DNA from: Gemmatimonadota bacterium
GTDB taxonomy: Bacteria > JAAXHH01
Direction of reading: 5' to 3'
Assembly: GCA_026706345.1 (NCBI GenBank)
Contig: JAPOYX010000181.1
Span: 1 to 64,000 of the forward strand
DNA length: 64,000 bases
Position numbers and translations under genes: made by a program
The notes under the pieces: model-generated
Told to the model about the DNA's origin: nothing
Database searches by the model: none
Seen by the model: only the letters and a program-made list of their open reading frames with translations
Part shown: piece after piece, positions 25,815 through 34,836 of the stretch
Layout of the letters: each line of letters opens with the position of its first letter
Position numbering within the stretch: position 1 is the first letter of the stretch

Positions 25815-26618
25815 ATGGCGAACCCGCTTGCCCTGTACACCCACTACGTGAGCATCTCCCTGCGGGGCCAGATGCAGTACCGTGTTTCGTTCCTGCTGGG
25901 CACGGTGGGGCAACTGCTCGGCACGGGGGTGGAGTTCATCGGCATTCTGGCCCTGTTCGACCGTTTCGGCAGCCTTGTCCAGTGGTCGCTCGCCGAAGTC
26001 GCCTTCTTCTACGGGATCGTCAACGTGGCCTTTGCCTTCACCGATGCGTTATCCCGAGGTTTCGACCACGTGGGCCAACTGGTCCGCACCGGCGAGTTCG
26101 ACCGCATGCTGCTCCGGCCCCGGAGCACCGTGCTCCAGCTGATCGGGCAGGAATTCACGTTGAAGCGGCTCGGCCGGTTCATCCAGGGCGGCGGCGTCCT
26201 GCTCTGGGCGACACTCTTCCTGGACATCGAATGGTCGGCCGCGACAGTGGCGTTGACAGCGGTAACGGTGATTTGCGGCGCCTGTTTCTTCCTGGGGCTT
26301 TTTATCAACATCGGCACGGTGTCTTTCTGGACCACGGAGACCCTCGAGCTCATGAACGTATTGACCTACGGGGGCATCGAGGCTTCGAAATACCCCTTGT
26401 CCATTTACAGAGCCTGGTTCCGCCGGTTCTTCACCATGGTGATCCCCATGGGCTGCGTGACCTATTTCCCGGTCCTCGCCATCCTTGGCCGGCCAGATCC
26501 GCTCGGTACGTCACTCGCATTTCAATACACGGCTCCCATGTTCGGCCTGCTTTACTTCATCCTGTCGTTGTTCATCTGGCGACTCGGACTCCGGCACTAT
26601 CGTTCGACGGGCAGCTAG
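25815..26618 (+). CDS. ABC-2 type permease (DUF990-like), second subunit
   Basis: 267 residues, about six membrane segments. LVRTGEFDRMLLRPRSTVLQ is the counterpart of the loop in the previous gene, and both are of the same family. It starts three bases after the first permease, with GGGGGG and GAGG just in front of ATG 25815, so the exporter is one operon of ATPase plus two non-identical membrane subunits. Confidence 0.88.
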   Translation: MANPLALYTHYVSISLRGQMQYRVSFLLGTVGQLLGTGVEFIGILALFDRFGSLVQWSLAEVAFFYGIVNVAFAFTDALSRGFDHVGQLVRTGEFDRMLLRPRSTVLQLIGQEFTLKRLGRFIQGGGVLLWATLFLDIEWSAATVALTAVTVICGACFFLGLFINIGTVSFWTTETLELMNVLTYGGIEASKYPLSIYRAWFRRFFTMVIPMGCVTYFPVLAILGRPDPLGTSLAFQYTAPMFGLLYFILSLFIWRLGLRHYRSTGS

Positions 26619-26699
26619 CACGCCCACCGGTTCAACAGCCCAGTTCAACAGATCAGCGCTACAGGCCAGCTCGACGGCCCAACCGGCGCGCCGTCCTTC

Positions 26700-26728
26700 T
26701 TGACGATATCGTGAGTCCCGTATTTATT
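26700..26728 (+). promoter_or_regulatory. Promoter abutting the methyltransferase start (leaderless)
   Basis: TTGACG (26700-26705), 17-base spacer, TTTATT (26723-26728). ATG 26737 begins eight bases after the -10 box, at the predicted transcription start, and has no ribosome-binding site. Confidence 0.5.
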
Positions 26729-26736
26729 GGTCCGAT

Positions 26737-27210
26737 ATGGCAAACAACAGGCAGTATCGGTCCAATACCCTGTTCGTCGGCACGCGCGGCGTCAAGGAGT
26801 ACCGGGCAAGCATACCCTGCTGGGTGAACGCCTCCGATACCGTGCTCGAAATCGGCTGCGAATGGGGTACGACCACCACGATCATCGCCGAACACGCCGC
26901 GGCCGTAATCGGTACGGACGTAAGTCCGGTAGTGATCGATCGGGCCCGGGAACGCCATCCCCACCTCCGGTTTGAAACATTGGACGCATTCGACGTGAGG
27001 GCGGCGCTCGAACTGAATGAGGAATTCACCAAGATCTACATTGACATGTCGGGTATATCGGGTTACCGGTCCCTGCTGGACCTGATCGCGCTCCTGAACA
27101 GCTACGCCGCCGTACTGAGACCGGAAGCGATCGTGGTCAAGAGCGGCGCGTTGAAGCACTTCGCCTCCCGTTGCATCCCTTTTGGGGAACATGGAGCCTG
27201 GCATGAGTGA
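26737..27210 (+). CDS. Class I SAM-dependent methyltransferase-like protein
   Basis: 157 residues. VLEIGCEWGTTTTII is motif I of SAM-dependent methyltransferases, VIGTDVSP the acidic loop and IYIDMSGISGY the motif IV strand. It is short: the C-terminal half of a typical class I enzyme is reduced, so the substrate-binding part may be minimal or supplied by a partner. It overlaps the next gene by 8 bases, so the two are translationally coupled. Expected to be cytoplasmic; substrate unknown. Confidence 0.75.
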   Translation: MANNRQYRSNTLFVGTRGVKEYRASIPCWVNASDTVLEIGCEWGTTTTIIAEHAAAVIGTDVSPVVIDRARERHPHLRFETLDAFDVRAALELNEEFTKIYIDMSGISGYRSLLDLIALLNSYAAVLRPEAIVVKSGALKHFASRCIPFGEHGAWHE

Positions 27211-27943
27211 GCACGTGACGGCCGGTGTTTCTCCCGCTGCCGGTCAGCGAAAGACCGGCATTCTCGTTCATGGATACAATCTGAACGCCGAACGGTGGGA
27301 GTCCGTGGCGTGGGGAGAAACGCCGGACCGGTTAGGCCGGGTGCCCCTGGGCGTGTTTGTCGCGTTGTGCGAGCAGGCTGATGTAATGGTTTTCGGTTCG
27401 GGCGCGTCCAGAAAGAATGGCATGTTGGAATCAGAGGCGACGGCCCGGTTGTTGCGGGAACGGTTCGACGAACTCGTGGGTTTTTCGGTTTTTGAGAAAC
27501 ACCTGCCCGAATTAAAGCACCCGGATTCATCCGGTCTGTACAGGAAACAGATCGAGTCCGTACTGCGCCTGGATACCGAATCGCAAAACACCCGGGAGGA
27601 AATAGCCCACGCCGGCCGCGTGTTCCTCGACCGGGGGGTGGAGCGGATCATCCTCGTTTCGAGTCCGACCCATCTTCCCCGGTGCCTGAGGGACGCCTGT
27701 ACGATCTTCGAAGAGAGCAGGGAGCTGTCCCGGTTGAGGCACGGTCTATATGCCGTACCGAGTGTTACGGGTTACGTGGGATACACGGCGGCCGACGTCG
27801 CCATTTTCGAGCCGCCACACCGTCCGGACCGCTCCGGATCGAACATCAGCGGCGTGGTGGCGCGTATTCACGATATCCCGGAATCCGGGCGGGAGAGGTT
27901 CGTCCGGCGGCTGGATGACCTTCTGGCGGAATTTAAAGTATAA
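27203..27943 (+). CDS. DUF218/YdcF-like protein
   Basis: 246 residues. ILVHGYNLNAERW, VMVFGSGASRKNGMLESEAT, ESQNTREEIAHA and LVSSPTHLPRCLRDA match the DUF218 (YdcF/ElyC/SanA) Rossmann-like fold. Members lack an agreed reaction; some act in envelope polysaccharide metabolism and some bind nucleotide cofactors. No membrane segment is seen here, unlike SanA or ElyC. ATG 27203 has GGAG six bases upstream and lies inside the end of the methyltransferase gene, which ties the two products together. Confidence 0.7.
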   Translation: MSEHVTAGVSPAAGQRKTGILVHGYNLNAERWESVAWGETPDRLGRVPLGVFVALCEQADVMVFGSGASRKNGMLESEATARLLRERFDELVGFSVFEKHLPELKHPDSSGLYRKQIESVLRLDTESQNTREEIAHAGRVFLDRGVERIILVSSPTHLPRCLRDACTIFEESRELSRLRHGLYAVPSVTGYVGYTAADVAIFEPPHRPDRSGSNISGVVARIHDIPESGRERFVRRLDDLLAEFKV

Positions 27944-27944
27944 T
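27939..27944 (+). promoter_or_regulatory. Candidate -10 box for the dioxygenase/dehydratase pair
   Basis: A consensus TATAAT overlaps the stop codon of the DUF218 gene, 54 bases before ATG 27998. No good -35 box at 16-18 bases. Confidence 0.25.
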
Positions 27945-27997
27945 CCAGCGTTCGGCGACTGAACCAGGACGCAGCAGGGCAATCAGGAGGCACAGGC

Positions 27998-28816
27998 ATG
28001 ATGACTCCGGAACAACGGTACCTGTTCGACGTGTTCGGCTACCTGCACATCGAAAACGCGCTTTCGAAGCAGGAACTCGCGGCCTGCCAGCGCGCGTCGG
28101 ACCGGTACATGAACACCCCGGAGGACCGGCTGCCGCCCGGATTCGGGTTCGACGGCAAGCGGCATCTCCACGGTTTCGCCTTCGACAAGTCGCTCGAAGG
28201 GTTGACCCGCCATCCGTCGATCTGGCCCATCGTGCGGGAACTCACCAACGACAAGCCCAGGCTGATCAGCGGCACCCTCCAGGTGGACCGTCCCGGGGAA
28301 TCGGCCGTGGGCGGACTGCACTGCGCCAGGGAAGGATTCGGCTGGGAAAGCACTCGCTACGAGACTCATCACGGCCGGGTCTATTGCGACGATATCATCG
28401 TCTTCCCCTACCTGGACGACGTATTGCCGGGCGACGGCGGTCTCATCGTGCTGCCCGGATCCCACAAGGCGAATTTCCCCCGCCCCGAAAACCTGTTCAA
28501 CAACGGACTCATGCACGGCGTGGAGGATCTCGCACCGGGCGTGGTCAACATCACACCCAGGGCGGGCGACAGCATCGTGACCTCGGAACTCATGACCCAC
28601 GGCATTCTCGAATGGCGGCCCAGGGACCGTATCCGGCGCATCCTGGTGCTGCGTTACAAGCCCCAGCACGCCGGGCTCGCGATGCCCTTTCCGGACGAAA
28701 TCAAGGCCGTGCTGTCCCCCGAGACGCGGGAACTGATCGAGACCGCCCACTACAACCACGTCAAGCGTATCGTGAAAGACGACCAGGACGACGGTTTCCA
28801 AGGAGCGTCTGAATGA
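27998..28816 (+). CDS. Phytanoyl-CoA dioxygenase family protein
   Basis: 272 residues of the PhyH family. DVLPGDGGLIVLPGSHKANF and the distal ITPRAGDSIVTSELMTHGI are family signatures. The expected His-x-Asp iron ligand pair is not obvious: the region reads GGLHCAREGFGW, with no Asp two residues after the His. The iron site may therefore differ from the canonical one or be lost. CAGGAGG precedes ATG 27998. It overlaps the downstream enolase-superfamily gene by four bases, which suggests that the two act in one catabolic step series. Confidence 0.82.
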   Translation: MMTPEQRYLFDVFGYLHIENALSKQELAACQRASDRYMNTPEDRLPPGFGFDGKRHLHGFAFDKSLEGLTRHPSIWPIVRELTNDKPRLISGTLQVDRPGESAVGGLHCAREGFGWESTRYETHHGRVYCDDIIVFPYLDDVLPGDGGLIVLPGSHKANFPRPENLFNNGLMHGVEDLAPGVVNITPRAGDSIVTSELMTHGILEWRPRDRIRRILVLRYKPQHAGLAMPFPDEIKAVLSPETRELIETAHYNHVKRIVKDDQDDGFQGASE

Positions 28817-29973
28817 ACATCCGAAACATCCATGCCTTCATCGTGGACCTGTCCAGAGCCAGGAAAGCGGTCAAATCGTCGCTGCAGAGAAAAGGACGCC
28901 AGCCGGCGGGCCCCATGGACCGGTACCCGGAGTACCGGGGCAGGCGCGGGGCCGCGGGACCCTCCTGGCCATCCGCGGCGTGTATCGTCGAAGCGGACGA
29001 CGGATCCTTCGGTATTGGGCTGACCCAGCACAGCGGTCCCATCCTCCCCGTAATCAACGAACATTTCAGGACGTTATTGACGGGACAGTCCGTCATGGCG
29101 ACGGAAAAGTGCTACGATCTCATGGTTCGCGCGAGCGCCGCCTACGGAAGCCAGGGCGCGACGAGCTACGCCATCAGCGCCGTGGACCTCGCCCTGTGGG
29201 ATCTGAAGGGAAAACTGCTCGGCAGGCCGGTGTACGAGTTGCTGGGCGGCCCGCAGAAGGACAGCATCGCCTGCTACGCCACGGGATTCGACATTGAATG
29301 GTACCTCGAACTGGGATTCAAGGCGGTAAAACTCCCCATGCCGTATGGTCCGGATGATGGTATCGACGGGTTGAACAAAGCGGTGGAAATGGTGGCGGAA
29401 ACCAGGGCCGCGATCGGCGACGGAGTCGAATTGATGCTCGATTGCTGGATGGCACAGGACGTGGAATACGCCGTGCGGCTGGGCGAATCGCTCAAGCCCT
29501 ACCGGTTGAAATGGCTTGAAGACTTACTGATGCCCCAGGATATGAGCGGTTTCGCGGCGGTCCGCCAGAGGCTGCCCGGACAGGGGCTGGCCACCGGAGA
29601 GCACTGGTACCTGCCGGAACCGTTTCTCTATGCTGCGGAGCACCGCCTGGTGGATATCTTCCAGCCGGATGTAAAGTGGTGCGGCGGACTCTCCACCGCG
29701 GTCCGTGTCTGCCATATCGCCGAAGCCGCCGGCCTGACCGTGGCTCCCCACGGCGCCATGAACGATCCCTACGGCCAGCACCTGGTCTTCGCCATGCCCG
29801 CGGCCCGTTGGGGAGAACGCTCCAGCGGGGTGTCTCCGCCCGGAGTCCCCCTTTCCGACATGGTCGAACTGCCGGGGACCGCCGTAATAGAAGACGGCTG
29901 CCTGACACCCAGCGACGCCCCGGGATTCGGGATCGAAGCGAACCGGTCCTGGCTGGAGCGCGTGACTGTCTGA
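28813..29973 (+). CDS. Enolase-superfamily dehydratase (L-rhamnonate dehydratase-like)
   Basis: 386 residues of the mandelate racemase / muconate lactonising family. Metal and catalytic positions seen: LMLDCWMAQD, KWLEDLLMPQD, TGEHWYLPEP, and the base-bearing APHGAMNDPYGQH. The layout is that of L-rhamnonate and related sugar-acid dehydratases, which remove water from an aldonic acid to give a 2-keto-3-deoxy acid. It starts inside the end of the PhyH gene (ATGA overlap). Sugar-acid specificity is inferred. Confidence 0.85.
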   Translation: MNIRNIHAFIVDLSRARKAVKSSLQRKGRQPAGPMDRYPEYRGRRGAAGPSWPSAACIVEADDGSFGIGLTQHSGPILPVINEHFRTLLTGQSVMATEKCYDLMVRASAAYGSQGATSYAISAVDLALWDLKGKLLGRPVYELLGGPQKDSIACYATGFDIEWYLELGFKAVKLPMPYGPDDGIDGLNKAVEMVAETRAAIGDGVELMLDCWMAQDVEYAVRLGESLKPYRLKWLEDLLMPQDMSGFAAVRQRLPGQGLATGEHWYLPEPFLYAAEHRLVDIFQPDVKWCGGLSTAVRVCHIAEAAGLTVAPHGAMNDPYGQHLVFAMPAARWGERSSGVSPPGVPLSDMVELPGTAVIEDGCLTPSDAPGFGIEANRSWLERVTV

Positions 29974-29981
29974 TCCCGGTA

Positions 29982-31079
29982 CTACCCCTTCTCCCCTGGT
30001 TCCGGTTCGTGCGAGACGTGTACCGTCCGGGTAGGAAAAGCAAGCTGAAGCCCGAGCGACTCGACGATCTCCATGACCTTCAGGTTGACGTCCTCCCTGA
30101 TCCTCAGATACTCGGCCCAATCCGTCGTTGCGGTAAAGTAGTATACCATGATGTCCAGCGAGTTTTCCGCAATCTCGTTGAATCGGACCAGTATGGTCGA
30201 CTCCTGGCTTACCTCGGGATGGGTGCGAAGCAGTTGCTCTATCCTCGAAACAGCCTCCCTCATCCGTTCCGAAGGCGTATCGTACGTAAGTCCCACCGCG
30301 ATCCATACGCGGCGATAGGGACGCGACGAGATATTGTCTATCACGAATTCCGCCAGGCGGTTGTTGGGGATGGCAATGAGCGTCTGTTCAAAGGTCCGGA
30401 TCCGGGTACTACGAAAACCGATGCTTTCGACCACGCCTTCGATCTCCCGGTCCGGCGACACGATCCAGTCTCCCGCGACAAAGGGCCTGTCGACCAGCAG
30501 CATGATGGATCCGAAAACGTCGGCCAGGGTCTTCTGGGCGGCGAGCGCCACGGCCAGGCCGCCGATCCCCAGTCCGGCCAGCAGGCCGGACACCGAGTAG
30601 CCGAGGTTCTGCAGGATCATCAGCGCCGCAAGGATCCATACCATGATCTGCAAAGCCCGTTCCACGAGCGGAACCAAGTGATCGTCCAGAGTCGTATCCG
30701 TCTTGTGCGCCCACTCCTTGAGCATCGACGTAAAGACGTTGACGCACCGAAAGATCATCCAGGCCGTCAAAAGCGAGAAAGGTACCCAGAACCCGGCCCT
30801 CAACACCCCCATCACCATTTCGGGCGGGCGCAGCGTATAGATGGCGAGGTATAGACCCAGCACGACGATCACCCATTCGAGGGGTTTCTCGACCGCCATG
30901 ATCAGCATGTCGTCCAGGCGGGTCGTGGTAACGCGGGCCAACCGTTTGGCGGCGCGGGTCATCAAGTGCTTGAACAGCCATTTAGCGACAAATGTCCCCA
31001 GTAGAATCGCGAAGGTTATGCCGATTTCCTCGCCGGTCCACTGCCACGACTGTTCGAGGAGGTTGAAGAGGGTATCCAT
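29982..31079 (-). CDS. Small-conductance mechanosensitive channel (MscS family)
   Basis: 365 residues. Several N-terminal membrane segments lead to the pore helix (GYSVSGLLAGLGIGGLAVALAAQKTLADVFGSI) and the beta domain (GDWIVSPDREIEGVVESIGFRSTRIRTFE, then IPNN). It opens on membrane tension to release solutes. ATG 31079 has GGAAGGAA at good spacing; the frame continues 17 codons upstream but without support. It faces the dehydratase gene convergently and diverges from the transglycosylase. Confidence 0.93.
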   Translation of the reverse strand: MDTLFNLLEQSWQWTGEEIGITFAILLGTFVAKWLFKHLMTRAAKRLARVTTTRLDDMLIMAVEKPLEWVIVVLGLYLAIYTLRPPEMVMGVLRAGFWVPFSLLTAWMIFRCVNVFTSMLKEWAHKTDTTLDDHLVPLVERALQIMVWILAALMILQNLGYSVSGLLAGLGIGGLAVALAAQKTLADVFGSIMLLVDRPFVAGDWIVSPDREIEGVVESIGFRSTRIRTFEQTLIAIPNNRLAEFVIDNISSRPYRRVWIAVGLTYDTPSERMREAVSRIEQLLRTHPEVSQESTILVRFNEIAENSLDIMVYYFTATTDWAEYLRIREDVNLKVMEIVESLGLQLAFPTRTVHVSHEPEPGEKG

Positions 31080-31100
31080 AGTCCGTTCCTTCCCGCCGGG

Positions 31101-31123
31101 GCCGGTTCTTCCGGCATTTTTTT
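31101..31123 (+). terminator. Intrinsic terminator on the + strand, antisense to the mscS leader
   Basis: GCCGG (31101-31105), TTCTT loop, CCGGC (31111-31115), then ATTTTTTT. It reads as a terminator only on the + strand, where it would stop transcripts running antisense to the mscS-type gene before they enter the transglycosylase gene. Confidence 0.45.
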
Positions 31124-31163
31124 GTCGCATCGCCGGCGCCGATGCATATATTTCAAGGGCTGT

Positions 31164-31192
31164 ATCTTAACGCAAGGCCCGTGGACTGTCAA
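31164..31192 (-). promoter_or_regulatory. Promoter of the MscS-family gene
   Basis: Reading leftward: TTGACA (31192-31187), 17-base spacer, TAAGAT (31169-31164). Close to consensus. Confidence 0.6.
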
Positions 31193-31249
31193 GTTGAGGT
31201 CGCCCCGGCAGGATTCGCCCGGGACGGGTAAATTCAAAGGAGGAGGGGT

Positions 31250-33358
31250 GTGTTGCCTCGCGTCAGCGTCCTGTTTTTCTCAGCCGTATTCATCTGCTTG
31301 ACCGCCGTGCTCTGCGATGGTTCCGGACTGCCGGAACCGCCCAAATATACCGGTGATCTGCCGGAACTCCGATCGCGCGGTGTGGTCCGCGTAATCGTCC
31401 GTCCGGATGCCATGACCCATATGCCCCGGAACGCCGAACCAGTCACGCTCGACCACGATATCGCCAGCACCGTGTCCGAAGACCTGGGACTTGAGCTCAG
31501 ATTCGTTTCCGCCGCCGACCACTCTACGATGGTCGAGAAACTTCTCCAGGGCGAAGGCGACATCGTCGCAGCTAATCTGACAGACACGCCGGATCGGAGA
31601 GCCCGGACAACCTTCTCGGTACCATACCACTATGTCGATGAGTATCTCATCGTTCCCGCGGGGAACTCGGCGCCCGATGAAATCGAAGACCTGGCCGGCG
31701 TGGAGATCAGCGTTCGCCCGTCCAGTTCGTATTACCAGACACTGCTCGAGCTTCAGAAGAAGGTGCCGGAACTGCGAATCGGCATGGTCCCGGAAACTAT
31801 GACCACGGAGCAGATCGTCGACGCCGTTTCCCGCAATGAATACGAAGCGACGGTATGCGATGACAATCTCTGGCAGGCCGTCAAAGCCGAATATGACAAC
31901 CTTGCCGCGCCGATGGTGCTGGCCCATAACCGCATGGTCGTGCTGTTGATGCGGCCGGAAGATACGGATCTCAAGGAAAAGATCGACGAGATTCTTCTGG
32001 CCCGGCAGATTTTGCGCAAGCGGGAGGAAGTGTTCACCGATGATCTGGACGGTTTGAAGAAGCGCGGCCGGCTGCGTATGATCACGAGAAACAACGCGCT
32101 TACCTATTTCATCCACCGCGGCATGCAGGTCGGATATGAATACGAACTCCTGCATGAATTCGCCGATCGGAACGATCTGCGACTGGAAATCGTCATACCG
32201 GACAGTCACGCCGAGTTGCTGGACTACCTGAACGAAGGGAAGGGCGATATCGTCGCGGCAGCGATGACAATCAGCGACGAGCGGGGGGCCCGGGCGGCTT
32301 TTACCCTGCCCTACAACGACGTGGAGGAAGTAGTGGTGGTTCGCTCGGGCGAGGGCGGCATATCGAGTTTCAGGGATCTTGCCGGACGCAAGCTGCACGT
32401 CAGAAACAGCTCATCGTTTCGCGCAACGCTCGAGGCGGCAGCCGACTCCATAGAAGGACTGGAAATCGTCGGACTGCCGGACGATGTCGAGACGGAGGAT
32501 ATCATGGTTGGTGTCGACGAGGGTATTTACGACGTGACCATGGCCGATTCCAACCTGCTGGAGGTGGAACAGGCTTACGGCCGTAACCTGAAGGCTGCGT
32601 TTCGCGTTAAACCGGCGTCACTGGGCTGGGCGGTTCGCAGGGAGAATCCCGCCCTCCTCGCGGCCCTGGACCAGTACATCAAAAAGGAAAAACGGGGACT
32701 GTTTTTCAACCTGATGCACCAGAAGTACTTCGAGAACCTGCGCACCATAGCCAAGTCGCGGGATTCCCTGAGGGTCGACCTGAGCGGGCAACTGTCTCCA
32801 TACGACGATCACGTCAAGAAATACGCCGAATACTACGGACAGGACTGGCGGCTGATCACGGCGCAGATGTACCAGGAATCCAGGTTCGATCCGAATGCCG
32901 TGAGCTGGGTCGGTGCACAGGGACTGATGCAGGTGATGCCGGCTACGGGCAAGCAGTTGGGCTTTACCCGCCTGGAGGATCCGGACGAAGGCATCCACGC
33001 AGGGGTGAAGTACATGGATCATCTCATCAAACGGTTCGACCCCAAGCTACCCATGGAATTCCGGATACACTTTGCCCTGGCATCCTACAATGCCGGTTAC
33101 GGACACCTGCTTGACGCCCGGCGCCTCGCCAGGGAACTGGGGAAGGATCCCAACCAGTGGTTCGGCCACGTCGAAGAAGCCATGCTGCTCCTGTCCAGGC
33201 CCGAATACTACAAACGCGCCCGTTACGGATTCGTACGCGGGGGCCAGCCGGTGCACTACGTCGAAAACATCAAGAAGTACTACGGGGCTTACGTCGAGGT
33301 ACTCGCCTCGAAAGATCCTGGGCAGCCCGTACGCACGACCCCGCTATCGTCCCGTTAG
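31250..33358 (+). CDS. MltF-like lytic transglycosylase with two solute-binding domains
   Basis: 702 residues. An N-terminal export signal (about 5-25) is followed by two tandem family-3 solute-binding domains (about 40-260 and 270-510); compare GDIVAANLTDTPDRRA with GDIVAAAMTISDERGA. A C-terminal SLT domain follows (about 515-665). Glu543 in MYQESRFDP is the catalytic acid of lytic transglycosylases, and GLMQVMPAT and ALASYNAGYGH are the other SLT motifs. It would cleave peptidoglycan at the outer face of the inner membrane or periplasm, perhaps gated by ligands. MltF has a single binding domain, so the duplication is unusual. GTG 31250 follows AAAGGAGG. MgtE follows after 15 bases. Confidence 0.9.
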   Translation: MLPRVSVLFFSAVFICLTAVLCDGSGLPEPPKYTGDLPELRSRGVVRVIVRPDAMTHMPRNAEPVTLDHDIASTVSEDLGLELRFVSAADHSTMVEKLLQGEGDIVAANLTDTPDRRARTTFSVPYHYVDEYLIVPAGNSAPDEIEDLAGVEISVRPSSSYYQTLLELQKKVPELRIGMVPETMTTEQIVDAVSRNEYEATVCDDNLWQAVKAEYDNLAAPMVLAHNRMVVLLMRPEDTDLKEKIDEILLARQILRKREEVFTDDLDGLKKRGRLRMITRNNALTYFIHRGMQVGYEYELLHEFADRNDLRLEIVIPDSHAELLDYLNEGKGDIVAAAMTISDERGARAAFTLPYNDVEEVVVVRSGEGGISSFRDLAGRKLHVRNSSSFRATLEAAADSIEGLEIVGLPDDVETEDIMVGVDEGIYDVTMADSNLLEVEQAYGRNLKAAFRVKPASLGWAVRRENPALLAALDQYIKKEKRGLFFNLMHQKYFENLRTIAKSRDSLRVDLSGQLSPYDDHVKKYAEYYGQDWRLITAQMYQESRFDPNAVSWVGAQGLMQVMPATGKQLGFTRLEDPDEGIHAGVKYMDHLIKRFDPKLPMEFRIHFALASYNAGYGHLLDARRLARELGKDPNQWFGHVEEAMLLLSRPEYYKRARYGFVRGGQPVHYVENIKKYYGAYVEVLASKDPGQPVRTTPLSSR

Positions 33359-33373
33359 CCCTCGAACCGATCC

Positions 33374-34747
33374 ATGAATTCCGACGCTAGAGATCCAGCC
33401 CGCCAGGAACCCTGGCAGAATCTCCAGGCGCTCATCCAGGCCGGCTCGAGGCACGTGCTGCCTTCATACATCGGGTCGCTTACGGCCACCGAGCTGGCGC
33501 GGGCCGTATCGCGCCTGAGCCAGGAAGAGCACACCCGGCTGCTCGGCCTCCTGTCGCCCCAGAACGCAGCCGAGTTGATCCACCGCATCGAGGACGTACA
33601 GGCGGTCGACCTGATTGAGGATCTTCCTCCCGCCGAAGCTGCGGCGATCGTGGACGAAATGTACAGCGACGCCCAGGCCGATCTGCTTGGCGATCTGAAA
33701 GACGAAGAAGCGGAAGCCATTCTCGAGGCGATGCCGGACGAAACGGCTGAGGAAGTCCGGCAACTGATGCAGTATCCGGACGAAACGGCCGGCGGCATCA
33801 TGCTGACGGAGTTTGTTTCCTATCCCGTGCATCTCTCCGTCCAGGACGTGATCGACGACCTGCGGAACAGACACGAAGAATACACCGGATACGACGTCCA
33901 GTACCTGTACGTATCGGACGGGGCGAAGCTGTCGGGCGTGCTGCGGCTGCGTGACGTGCTGATGGCCCTGCCCGGACAGCAACTCACGGAAATCATGTCG
34001 GTGGGTCCCGTGAGCGTCAACGTACATACGCCGCTTGACCAGATGCGCGACCTCTTCGAGACCTATACCTACCTGGGACTTCCGGTCACGAATGACAGCG
34101 GAGAACTGGTCGGCGTGGTGCGGGCCGCCGACGTGCAGGAAAAACTGACGGAGCAGACCGAAAGCGAATTCCGAAAGACGAGCGGTATCGTAGGCGGCGA
34201 GGAACTGCGCAGCATGCCCGTTATCAAACGGGCCTCGCGCCGGCTGTCCTGGCTCAGTGTCAACGTCGTCCTGAACATCCTGGCGGCGAGCGTCATCGTC
34301 CTATACCAGGACACCCTGGAAGCGGCGATCACCCTGGCAGTCTTCCTTCCCATTATTTCGGATATGAGCGGATGCTCGGGCAACCAGGCGGTCGCGGTGA
34401 GCATCCGGGAACTGGCATTGGGGCTGGTGCGTCCCCGGGAAATCCTGCGGGTCCTCGTCAAGGAAGCCTCCGTCGGCCTCATGAACGGCGTGGTCCTCGG
34501 CGCGTTGCTTGCCGGCGCCACCCTGCTGTGGAAGGGGAACCCCTACCTGGGACTCATCGTCGGCACCGCCCTGGCGGCCAACACGCTGCTCGCGGCGTGC
34601 CTGGGTGGATGCATACCTCTCCTGCTCAGGGCGGTCAAGGCCGATCCGGCGCTGGCGTCCGGCCCCATGCTTACGACGGTAACGGACATGTGCGGCTTCT
34701 TTCTACTGCTGAGCCTCGCACAATTCGTGTTGCCGAAACTGGCCTGA
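33374..34747 (+). CDS. mgtE: MgtE-type magnesium transporter
   Basis: 457 residues. Domains in order: the N-terminal helical superhelix domain (about 20-130, with DLIEDLPPAEAAAIVDEM and EAEAILEAMPDE); two CBS domains (about 135-255, MLTEFVSYPVHLSV and IMSVGPVSVNVHTPL); and a five-helix membrane domain with the pore motif PIISDMSGCSGNQ. In this family the cytosolic domains bind Mg2+ and close the channel. It is 15 bases after the transglycosylase and probably co-transcribed. Confidence 0.93.
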   Translation: MNSDARDPARQEPWQNLQALIQAGSRHVLPSYIGSLTATELARAVSRLSQEEHTRLLGLLSPQNAAELIHRIEDVQAVDLIEDLPPAEAAAIVDEMYSDAQADLLGDLKDEEAEAILEAMPDETAEEVRQLMQYPDETAGGIMLTEFVSYPVHLSVQDVIDDLRNRHEEYTGYDVQYLYVSDGAKLSGVLRLRDVLMALPGQQLTEIMSVGPVSVNVHTPLDQMRDLFETYTYLGLPVTNDSGELVGVVRAADVQEKLTEQTESEFRKTSGIVGGEELRSMPVIKRASRRLSWLSVNVVLNILAASVIVLYQDTLEAAITLAVFLPIISDMSGCSGNQAVAVSIRELALGLVRPREILRVLVKEASVGLMNGVVLGALLAGATLLWKGNPYLGLIVGTALAANTLLAACLGGCIPLLLRAVKADPALASGPMLTTVTDMCGFFLLLSLAQFVLPKLA

Positions 34748-34836
34748 AACAGACAATATGGTGTAGATTGCCGGTCATTGTGGATGACACAACGGGAAGA
34801 CGACCGGTGTTCCCATCGGGTACAAGGACTTTCGCC

